In this document: one piece after another, positions 1 to 5,672 of the stretch
Position numbering within the stretch: the first letter of the stretch is position 1
Layout of the letters: every line of letters begins with the position of its first letter
Notes under the pieces: generated by a model
What the model saw: only the letters and a program-made list of their open reading frames with translations
The model's database searches: none
Told to the model about the DNA's origin: nothing
Made by a program: the position numbers and the translations under genes
Assembly: GCA_025358985.1 (NCBI GenBank)
Contig: JANYHQ010000556.1
Span: forward strand, 1 to 6,521
Source: Acidimicrobiales bacterium
Lineage (GTDB): Bacteria; Actinomycetota; Acidimicrobiia; Acidimicrobiales; JANYDT01
Direction: 5' to 3'
Length of the DNA stretch: 6,521 bases

Positions 1-2
1 TG

Positions 3-386
3 GTGCTCGATGCGGGCGCCCTCATTGCACTGGATCGTAACAATCGCAACGTCTGGGCGATGCTGCGAATAGCGTCCGACGACGCACAAGTGGTGCAGGT
101 TCCTGTGGCTGCCATCGCTCAAGCGTGGCGAAACAGCAGTCGCCAGGTTCTGCTCATCAGGGCCCTTCGACACTGCGAGGAGATCACGCTTGACGGTGCT
201 GCTGCCAGGGCTACGGGACTGCTCTGTCGACGATCCGGCACTGCGGACATCATTGATGCATCGGTTGCTCTCACCTCAGCAGGACTTAGGCGCCGTAGCC
301 CCGTTTCAGTGTTGACCTCCGACCCCGACGACCTACGCCATCTCCTCGCGATCCTGCGAGCTGATGTGAACATCGTGGAAGTATGA
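3..386 (+). CDS. PIN-domain RNase, VapC-like toxin (5' end cut by window)
   Basis: This is probably a type II toxin-antitoxin toxin of the PIN family, a metal-dependent endoribonuclease that cuts tRNA or other RNA. Counting from the GTG at position 3, the reading frame gives 127 residues. It shows the family layout: an N-terminal strand with the first metal-binding aspartate (VLDAGALIAL, D3), the central ADIIDASVA motif (D85) and the C-terminal LTSDPDDL motif (D107, D109, D110). The residue where many PIN proteins carry a glutamate appears to be Q40, in VAAIAQAWR. I recall glutamine there in some actinobacterial relatives, so this need not mean loss of activity. The frame is open to the window edge and PIN proteins usually have a few residues before VLDAG, so the true start is probably just upstream. 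Its antitoxin would be expected upstream, outside the window. The stop overlaps a possible 31-codon ORF, and a cupin gene follows on the same strand. Confidence 0.85.
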   Translation: MLDAGALIALDRNNRNVWAMLRIASDDAQVVQVPVAAIAQAWRNSSRQVLLIRALRHCEEITLDGAAARATGLLCRRSGTADIIDASVALTSAGLRRRSPVSVLTSDPDDLRHLLAILRADVNIVEV

Positions 387-478
387 CTTCGAAATCGGAT
401 GACACCGTTGCTGCAGTGCTACGGAACCAAACCCGATCCCGACGTCAGCTGTGGGAGGTGACCGACAAATGCGAATGA
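383..478 (+). CDS. possible 31-codon ORF linking the PIN and cupin genes
   Basis: A short frame starts at an ATG overlapping the PIN stop codon (ATGA at 383-386). It ends in a TGA overlapping the second possible ATG of the cupin gene (ATGA at 475-478). The 31-residue product begins MTSKSDDTVAAVLRNQ, is basic and contains a single tryptophan; I recognise no family. No good ribosome binding site precedes it, so it would depend on translational coupling from the PIN gene. It may be only a chance frame in a short spacer. It is listed because overlaps at both ends are the arrangement seen in coupled operons. Confidence 0.15.
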   Translation: MTSKSDDTVAAVLRNQTRSRRQLWEVTDKCE

Positions 479-798
479 CTGACATAGCCTTCACCACCAC
501 CGATTGGTCCGAGATCACGCCGACAGTCCATTTGGGGGAGATCGGCGAGGCCCTGTGGCGAACGCAGCACTTTGGTGACATCCGGGTGCGGAGGGTGTCG
601 TATTCGCCCGGCTACTCAGCCGATCACTGGTGCAACAAGGGGCACGTGTTGTACTGCCTCAGCGGAGAACTGGTAACGGATCTCGAGGACGGACGGAGGT
701 TTGTGCTGACCCCAGGCATGTCGTATCAGGTCGCTGACGACGTCGACGCTCACCGATCATTCACTGCTGTCGGGGCCGAACTGCTGATCATCGATTGA
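469..798 (+). CDS. small cupin, DHWC ('DHCW motif') family
   Basis: This is a single-domain cupin of 109 residues, the usual size for the small family I recall as 'DHCW motif cupin fold protein', whose biochemical role is unknown to me. The diagnostic stretch is present: YSPGYSADHWC (DHWC at 52-55), then KGHVLYCLSGE (58-67), an aspartate-rich turn, LTPGMSY (80-85), and AHRS (94-97) before the closing strand ELLIID. H53, H59, E67 and H95 are candidate metal ligands by analogy with other cupins. There is no signal peptide or membrane segment, so it should be cytoplasmic. ATG 469 is chosen because GGAGGTGA lies 8 bases upstream; ATG 475 and GTG 451 are in-frame alternatives. The gene follows the PIN gene on the same strand, 82 bases away, and may share its transcript. 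It converges on the esterase gene with a 10-base gap. Confidence 0.92.
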   Translation: MRMTDIAFTTTDWSEITPTVHLGEIGEALWRTQHFGDIRVRRVSYSPGYSADHWCNKGHVLYCLSGELVTDLEDGRRFVLTPGMSYQVADDVDAHRSFTAVGAELLIID

Positions 799-808
799 TC
801 GGTCACGT

Positions 809-1702
809 TCAACCACCAAGTGCGCGCCCGAGAAACGCCAATTGTGCTGGCAGTACCGAACGCCAAGACCGCATGGTATGCGCGCCTTGGACCATGGCCC
901 CGTGCACCCCCGGAATCTTCTTGAGCATCACCGCCGCTGTTGAAGCAAATGGATCGTCGAGTCCGCAGTCGATCCGCACTGCTGCAGGGAGTGACCGCAA
1001 CGAGGCCAGTACATCATGGGACGCAAAGTCGTTGGCCGAATCGAATGCCCCAGGACGGGTATCCCCGCTTCGAAACCACACCGCCGGACTCGACGCCGCA
1101 ACGGCCGTGAACTTCGGATGCCGCTCGGCCATCAGCAACGCGCCATACCCACCCATCGACCAACCGGCAATGGCCCATCGGTCGACGATGATCCCCTGCT
1201 GTTGCAACATCAGCGGCAGCTCATCCACCACCATGGCCTCGGGGTTGTCACCAGCATGACGACGATGCCAATACCGCTCGCCGCCATCGATGGCCACAAC
1301 CACAAACGGGCTCACCCCTCCACCAATGGCCTGGCTCAAGAAGTTCGGCACCTTCAGTTCGTCAACGACGGTAGCGGCGCGGTCGCCACGACCATGCAGC
1401 CATACGCACACTGGCACCGGGCCACCATGAGCCAAGGGTGCCGGTACGACCAAACGGACTTCTACGTCCATACCTCTCGCCAACGACCGCCATGTCAGCG
1501 AACGCACCGGGACCGACCTTGATGGCACGGCAACGTTGATGCCCAAGCTTGAACGTATCGCTCGGCGATACAGACTCGGGCCAGCCAGCGCGGCGACCCC
1601 GGCCACCGTCAAGCCGACGCCCCCGGTGAGCATCGCCCGCCGTGACACCAATCCCGATTGGCGACCTAGAGACTCCTCCTGGTCCGGCCTGCCGTCGATC
1701 AT
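809..1702 (-). CDS. Tat-exported alpha/beta-hydrolase (putative esterase family)
   Basis: This is a 297-residue serine hydrolase of the putative-esterase (esterase D/PF00756-like) group, probably acting outside the membrane. The N-terminus carries a twin-arginine signal: SRRAML (20-25) followed by a hydrophobic stretch (about 26-42). The hydrolase fold follows, with WLHGRG (101-106) as the likely oxyanion-hole loop, the nucleophile elbow GWSMGG (180-185, S182) and IDCGLDDPF (244-252) with D249 or D250 as the catalytic acid. GAHTMRSWRSVLP (273-285) supplies H275. All three catalytic elements are present in order at normal spacing, so the enzyme looks intact. The physiological ester is not evident. 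The ATG is supported by AGGG 7 bases upstream. A stronger AGGAGGAG lies inside the frame, but the nearest in-frame GTG (residue 19) is too far from it and would remove part of the Tat n-region. It is monocistronic here, divergent from the VapB-type gene and convergent with the cupin. Confidence 0.93.
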   Translation of the reverse strand: MIDGRPDQEESLGRQSGLVSRRAMLTGGVGLTVAGVAALAGPSLYRRAIRSSLGINVAVPSRSVPVRSLTWRSLARGMDVEVRLVVPAPLAHGGPVPVCVWLHGRGDRAATVVDELKVPNFLSQAIGGGVSPFVVVAIDGGERYWHRRHAGDNPEAMVVDELPLMLQQQGIIVDRWAIAGWSMGGYGALLMAERHPKFTAVAASSPAVWFRSGDTRPGAFDSANDFASHDVLASLRSLPAAVRIDCGLDDPFASTAAVMLKKIPGVHGAMVQGAHTMRSWRSVLPAQLAFLGRALGG

Positions 1703-1817
1703 ATGAGCACCCTAGGGGTCAGAAGGGGAAAACGATCTGCAAACCATGGACTATCGCGACGAGTGCGCAATCTCGTTCTCCAATCGTCAATCAACAGGGC
1801 CGACCTGGTCGCAATCT

Positions 1818-1831
1818 CAGAGTGATTCTCT
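1818..1831. promoter_or_regulatory. weak inverted repeat upstream of the VapB-type gene
   Basis: AGAG-TGATT-CTCT (1819-1831) forms a short inverted repeat 32 to 44 bases before the GTG start of the antitoxin. Ribbon-helix-helix antitoxins commonly repress their own promoter at such repeats, so it is a possible operator. The arms are only 4 bases long and could be chance. I see no convincing -35/-10 pair in 1703-1862, which must hold promoters for both the esterase (-) and the antitoxin (+). Confidence 0.18.
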
Positions 1832-1862
1832 CGTGATGCGGTGGATGCGTAGGGTCGTGTTC

Positions 1863-2099
1863 GTGAGAACAACTCTAAACATCGACGATGACGTCCTGGC
1901 CGCCGCCAAGGCGATTGCGCGTCGTGAACGACGGACTGTCGGAGACGTGGTCTCGGACCTCGCCCGCCAGACGCTGTCGGCCTCCGCTAAAACAACGAAC
2001 TCATCTGGAATCTTTCTCGGTTTTCGGCCGCTTCCATCGAGTGGACATCCGGTAATCAACGAAGTCGTCAACGCCCTCAGCAACGAACTCGCCATCTGA
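1863..2099 (+). CDS. VapB-type ribbon-helix-helix antitoxin, without adjacent toxin
   Basis: This 78-residue protein has the usual VapB layout. A ribbon-helix-helix DNA-binding domain (residues 1-40) starts with the strand VRTTLNIDDDVL, then helix AAAKAIARRERRTV and helix GDVVSDLARQTL. A linker leads to a C-terminal toxin-binding tail (about 50-78, GFRPLPSS...VINEVVNALSNEL), which matches the conserved proline-rich and VxNELVxxLRxE-like end of actinobacterial VapB proteins. The antitoxin would bind and block a PIN-domain RNase and repress its own promoter. GTG 1863 is chosen because the family starts M-R-T-T-L-N-I-D and AGGG lies 8 bases upstream; ATG 1836 and ATG 1845 are in-frame alternatives. 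No VapC gene follows: the 230 bases to the next gene hold no PIN-like frame. The tail is intact, so the antitoxin itself does not look degenerate. Confidence 0.85.
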   Translation: MRTTLNIDDDVLAAAKAIARRERRTVGDVVSDLARQTLSASAKTTNSSGIFLGFRPLPSSGHPVINEVVNALSNELAI

Positions 2100-2109
2100 G
2101 TTGCGATCC

Positions 2110-2170
2110 TTGTGGGCAGGGAGTCAGCGATTTTCTTGAGCGGCCGCCAAGACGCGTCGCACTGCCACAA
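2110..2170. repeat. long-range inverted repeat enclosing a second hairpin
   Basis: The arms TTGTGGGCAG (2110-2119) and CTGCCACAA (2162-2170) can pair over 9 bases with one bulged G. Inside the 42-base loop, CTTG and CAAG (2135-2138, 2148-2151) flank the palindrome GCGGCCGC (2140-2147). It lies just after the VapB-type stop codon. It could be part of a structured 3' end on either strand, but there is no T-run beside it, so I do not call it a terminator. Confidence 0.3.
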
Positions 2171-2171
2171 A

Positions 2172-2190
2172 TGCCTTGACGGCAATTTCA
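2172..2190. terminator. weak bidirectional terminator candidate between convergent genes
   Basis: TGCC-TTGAC-GGCA (2172-2184) is a 4-base GC-rich stem. Read on the + strand it is followed by AATTTCACTTTA; read on the - strand it is followed by TTTGTGG. It sits between the convergent VapB-type gene and the large regulator, where a shared terminator would be expected. The stem is short and the T-tracts are interrupted, and its left edge abuts the longer repeat at 2110-2170. Confidence 0.28.
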
Positions 2191-2250
2191 CTTTACGATG
2201 ACGGAGGGCAAATAGGTCAGGTCATACGTCTGATCCGCAAGACTCAGGTG

Positions 2251-2288
2251 ACGTGATTCGATTGCTTCTCCAACACTTTCGATCACGT
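2251..2288. repeat. inverted repeat 3' of the regulator gene
   Basis: ACGTGATTCGA (2251-2261) and TCGATCACGT (2279-2288) pair over 10 bases with one bulged T, around a 17-base loop. The element lies 42 to 79 bases beyond the regulator's stop codon on its own transcript. Without a T-run on either side it is not a typical intrinsic terminator. It could stabilise the mRNA 3' end, assist factor-dependent termination or bind a dimeric protein. Confidence 0.4.
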
Positions 2289-2329
2289 GTCCTGTGTGCC
2301 GGTCAGCTTCGCTCTCCAACCGTCAATCG

Positions 2330-5300
2330 CTACAAGTCGATGCCCACGCCGGGGATATAGCGGACGCCGCGCTCGGCAAGTCGAATGATTGCGATCTGTG
2401 TGGCGGCGCCGAGTTCGCTGTCGCCGAGCAAGTGGGCCACGCGATGTTGCGCCGCCACTAGGGTGAGATGACCAGGCCCGAACGGGCCATCGGCGAGGGG
2501 CTGGTAGGTGCGTAATTGGTCGCGGGCACCTACCTCGTCGCCGCAGATCACACGACGCAGAACCCGATGGATGCGCGGCGTGCGACCGGCGAACAACATC
2601 CACGCCCGCTCGGCCGACTCAGCCGCCTGCGAATCGTCGACAGCCGCAGCGCGTTGTAACAACAGCGGGAACAAGAACTGCGCAGTAAAGGAGTACCCGC
2701 TCCGGTAGAGAAGTCGGTTCGCCTGCGCCACGAGGACATCTGTGGCGATCTCGTCACCGCGGACGTGCGCTAGATGTGCCTCCAACGTCGTAGTGAAGGA
2801 AAGCTCGCCCCACGACCCTGCGTTGAGCTGGGCCGCCCGCGCTTGGCGCAGTACCCGCTCTGCGCCGGCCAGGTCACCCTGTATCAACTTGACGAACCCC
2901 AGCCGACCGACCCCCCACGAGTGGACCCACGCAGAACCTGCAGCATTGGCGCATCGAGCGCTGCGAACGAACAGGTCCGTCGCTTCATCCAGTGCCAGTT
3001 CACCAAGGCGCGTCAAGCCAGCCGCGAAGCTGAGTTCGGCATCGAGCAACGGGCCCGCGCCGCGCGGGGCGATGTGCGTGGCACGATCGATGAGCGTGCG
3101 CGCCCCGGGCACGTCCCCGGCCGAGAACAGCTGCTCGGCGCCGAGCGCCAGCAAGCGAGCACACTGCTCGGGACGGCGGTCCGCAGCAGCCTGCACAAAA
3201 CGCTCCACGGACGACAGATCAGGACGCCCCACGATTTGAGTGAGGAACGCCCGCGCCCGATCGCGGTCGGCCAAGGAACTGGCCCAGAGATCGAAATCAT
3301 CCGTTGCTTCGGCGTGCTCGACGACACCGTCGAGCAATGCAACTGCGGACGCAGAGTCGTGGGCCCGGAACAAGGCCGCTCCGGCCTGGGCTTGTAGCGC
3401 AATGAGCGCACTTCCGGCGACGCCGACGTCGTCCGCCAGCGCCAGTGCCATCCGATACAACCGTGCCGAAGCAATCCAGTCCGTATCGACCAGGGAACGG
3501 TACGCGGCGGCTTCAAAAGCAGCAAAACGGGTCGCCATCGGCAGGAGCTGACCTGCCCCCGAAGCGTGGTGTGCCAGCTGCGTCAGTTGCTCGGTTTCGA
3601 GCATGTCGATTGCTCCCCGGATCCCACCACCATCGATGGGCGGCATCAACCTGGCGAACATGTCCCGGTGACGTTCGGTGCGCTCTACCGCAGCGACCCT
3701 TTCCTCGATCACGTGCTGATAGAGGTGGTGGCAGAACCGCACAATTCGATCGTTGGTAGCAACCAGTCCTACCGCTTCGGCCGCCGCAACAATGCCCACC
3801 GCTTCCCCACTTTCGAGCGTGCCGAGCGACGGCAGCGCATCGAAGGCCATCGGTCCTCCGGCGAGGGCGAGCTCCTCGAGCATGCGCCGAACGGGCTCAT
3901 CAAGGTCGGACATGATCCGGTCGAGCGAACCAGACAGATCGCCAGGAACGGACCGAAACGTGTTTGCCGTCGCCGCCAGTGCCTTACCGTCCCATCGCAG
4001 GTCCCCTGACGAGCGCAGGCTCTGCAATCCCGTAAGCGCAAGGAGCGGGTTGCCGTGGCCGTGTTGACACAGTGTGTCAGTCAGCGATGTCTGCGGATCG
4101 ACATCGGTGGCACTGCTGATGAGTTGGAACACCTCTGGTTCTGACAGACCGTCGAGCAGCAGGGTGGTGGTTGGCATGTCACGGAGAAGACGCTCAACTG
4201 CTTCACGCTGTACTGCGCCCGGCAGCATTGGCCGCGAGGTCAGCAGAAAGGTACAGGCGACGGAGTCAAAGGACAATCGGGTCACGAGCGATGCCAGCAC
4301 CTCGAGCGTGCCCTCGTCGGCCCAATGAAGATCCTCGACAACAAGGAGCGACCCCGGCTCGATGGCACGCTGCAGTACGTCGGCGTAGGATGCCACGACC
4401 CGCGATCGCGCATCCGGTTCATGCCACCGCACGCCCGCTGCCGGAGCAAATACATCCGATGGATCAATCCCCTCCAATGCTGCGAACGGCGCAACGGGCG
4501 GCGGCCTGCATTGCAGCAAACGCGTGGACCGGCCGAGCCGACGCGCCATAGCCAGGCACTCGATGACAACACGAGTCTTGCCGATTCCGGCGTCACCGCT
4601 GACATAGCAGCAACCAAGCGCCTCTGCCTTGGATTGCAGAACCCGTCGGATCGTGGCAAGTACGGCTTCGCGCCCCACGAACACCGGTCGCATGGCTATC
4701 GGTGAGTTCCATGGTGTTCCTCGCGCCGCAGCGCCCGAAGGAGCTTGCACTACGGGCGTTGGGTTCCTCGACAGGCTCGGCGGCGGCAGTACATCGACAA
4801 AACCGATCTGCAGAGATGGTTCGTGGCGGGCATGCGGTGCTACCGACCCCACCAGGATCCGCTGCTCCAACTCCACGAGGGGCGACGATGGGGATACGCC
4901 AACGTCCTCGATGAGTCGAGCCCGGTAGTCGCTATAGCAGCGCAGAGCCTCGACGTTGCGGCCGAGGCGCGCCAGTGCAGTCATCCGGAGCTCGCACAGG
5001 CGGTCGTGATACGGCTGCTCGCGCATCAGTGTCTCAAGGTCCCCAAGCGCTTCCTCATAGCGTGCCAGGTCCACCAGCGCACTCGCCCGGGCCTCGGCCA
5101 CCGCGCACCGGAGTTGTTCGAGTCGTACTGCCTCGCCGCCGACGAATGCGTCATCGGTGAGATCACCGAACAGCGGACCTCCCCAGAGTCGCATCGCCGC
5201 ATCTGCGAATTCCACCCGCTGCTGCGGGTCGCCGATGGCGCTGGCAACCACCCGGCGCGCGATCGTCTCGAAGTCGTCAGCGTCACACTCGCCGTCGTCG

Positions 5301-5554
5301 ACACGAAGCCGATAACCCGCGGGCACATGCTCAAGTCGCCCGGTGCCGACCAACGACCGCAGACGAGACACCTTGCTGTGCAGCGTCTTGTGGTGCTGAT
5401 CGGGGACGCTTTCGTTCCATACCGCTTCTGCGATGGTGGCGATAGTGACGGCCCGATTGCGATGCAACACGAGCACCGCGAGGAAACGTCGCTCTTGCGG
5501 CGACGTAATTGGGTGCCCGTCGACCTCCACCGCTCCGAGAATGGTTATACGCAC
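2330..5554 (-). CDS. large SARP/AfsR-type regulator: winged helix, BTAD, AAA/STAND ATPase, helical C-terminus
   Basis: This 1074-residue regulator belongs to the AfsR-like 'large SARP' class, which activates genes, often for secondary metabolism, in response to an unknown signal. Residues 1-85 are an OmpR-type winged helix (MRITILGAVEVDG, AEAVWNE, LHSKVSRLRSLVG, PAGYRLRVD). Residues 90-235 form the BTAD helical domain, with the typical RYEEAL and NVEALRCYSDYRARL segments. A proline-rich linker (about 255-288) leads to a P-loop ATPase starting at VFVGRE (291-296). It has Walker A GDAGIGKT (320-327), Walker B LLVVEDLHWAD (403-413) and HGNPLLAL (500-507), so nucleotide binding looks intact. From about 600 the protein is alanine-rich and helical, probably TPR-like, serving for sensing or partner binding. 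There is no C-terminal LuxR helix-turn-helix, which separates it from LAL regulators. The start is GTG, with AGGA 9 bases upstream. It is divergent from the unknown gene at 5673. Confidence 0.96.
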   Translation of the reverse strand: MRITILGAVEVDGHPITSPQERRFLAVLVLHRNRAVTIATIAEAVWNESVPDQHHKTLHSKVSRLRSLVGTGRLEHVPAGYRLRVDDGECDADDFETIARRVVASAIGDPQQRVEFADAAMRLWGGPLFGDLTDDAFVGGEAVRLEQLRCAVAEARASALVDLARYEEALGDLETLMREQPYHDRLCELRMTALARLGRNVEALRCYSDYRARLIEDVGVSPSSPLVELEQRILVGSVAPHARHEPSLQIGFVDVLPPPSLSRNPTPVVQAPSGAAARGTPWNSPIAMRPVFVGREAVLATIRRVLQSKAEALGCCYVSGDAGIGKTRVVIECLAMARRLGRSTRLLQCRPPPVAPFAALEGIDPSDVFAPAAGVRWHEPDARSRVVASYADVLQRAIEPGSLLVVEDLHWADEGTLEVLASLVTRLSFDSVACTFLLTSRPMLPGAVQREAVERLLRDMPTTTLLLDGLSEPEVFQLISSATDVDPQTSLTDTLCQHGHGNPLLALTGLQSLRSSGDLRWDGKALAATANTFRSVPGDLSGSLDRIMSDLDEPVRRMLEELALAGGPMAFDALPSLGTLESGEAVGIVAAAEAVGLVATNDRIVRFCHHLYQHVIEERVAAVERTERHRDMFARLMPPIDGGGIRGAIDMLETEQLTQLAHHASGAGQLLPMATRFAAFEAAAYRSLVDTDWIASARLYRMALALADDVGVAGSALIALQAQAGAALFRAHDSASAVALLDGVVEHAEATDDFDLWASSLADRDRARAFLTQIVGRPDLSSVERFVQAAADRRPEQCARLLALGAEQLFSAGDVPGARTLIDRATHIAPRGAGPLLDAELSFAAGLTRLGELALDEATDLFVRSARCANAAGSAWVHSWGVGRLGFVKLIQGDLAGAERVLRQARAAQLNAGSWGELSFTTTLEAHLAHVRGDEIATDVLVAQANRLLYRSGYSFTAQFLFPLLLQRAAAVDDSQAAESAERAWMLFAGRTPRIHRVLRRVICGDEVGARDQLRTYQPLADGPFGPGHLTLVAAQHRVAHLLGDSELGAATQIAIIRLAERGVRYIPGVGIDL

Positions 5555-5575
5555 AGTGCACGATCCTGTCGCCGT

Positions 5576-5593
5576 CGCAAGCAGTCCGCAAGC
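5576..5593. repeat. perfect heptamer direct repeat, likely SARP operator
   Basis: CGCAAGC occurs at 5576-5582 and again at 5587-5593. The two copies are separated by 4 bases, giving an 11-base period, one helical turn. SARP proteins such as ActII-ORF4, DnrI and AfsR are known to bind heptameric direct repeats with this spacing through their winged helices. The site lies between a SARP-class regulator gene (start codon 22 bases away) and the divergent unknown gene. I see no third copy at the neighbouring 11-base register. The heptamer itself differs from the well-known Streptomyces ones, which is normal because these vary with the regulator. Confidence 0.55.
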
Positions 5594-5607
5594 GCGGTTC
5601 GTACCCT
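5576..5607 (+). promoter_or_regulatory. predicted SARP-activated promoter of the unknown gene
   Basis: The second heptamer ends at 5593. After exactly 8 bases comes TACCCT (5602-5607), which keeps the three strongest -10 positions (T1, A2, T6). As I recall, repeats about 8 bases from the -10 hexamer, taking the place of a -35 box, are the described arrangement at SARP-activated promoters. Transcription would start near 5613-5616, leaving about 60 bases of leader before ATG 5673. The hexamer is GC-rich and would be weak without an activator, as expected of such promoters. The regulator's own promoter, on the opposite strand, is not evident, so the repeats could also affect its expression. Confidence 0.4.
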
Positions 5608-5672
5608 CGCACGCACCAGGCCACTCTCGTCGTCGACGGCCGCGTCGGGGCGCAAAAGAAAGGAAGCACCAT

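Noticed and set aside
783..803. Inverted repeat GATCA-TCGAT-TGATC across the cupin stop codon as a shared terminator
   Set aside because: The stem is only 5 perfect pairs plus G-T wobble pairs, is AT-rich, and has no T-run on either side. In a 10-base convergent gap it could easily be chance.
795..1522. Two + strand reading frames (795-1259 and 1016-1522) opposite the esterase
   Set aside because: The - strand frame has a Tat signal, nucleophile elbow and full catalytic triad; the + frames show no family features and are shadows.
1817..2191. A 124-residue - strand frame opposite the VapB-type gene
   Set aside because: The + strand frame has clear ribbon-helix-helix and toxin-binding tail sequence; the - frame has neither a domain nor a ribosome binding site.
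5551..5559. GCAC-A-GTGC palindrome over the regulator's GTG start codon as an autoregulatory operator
   Set aside because: The arms are only 4 bases and part is fixed by the start codon and second residue. The heptamer repeats next to it are a far better candidate site.
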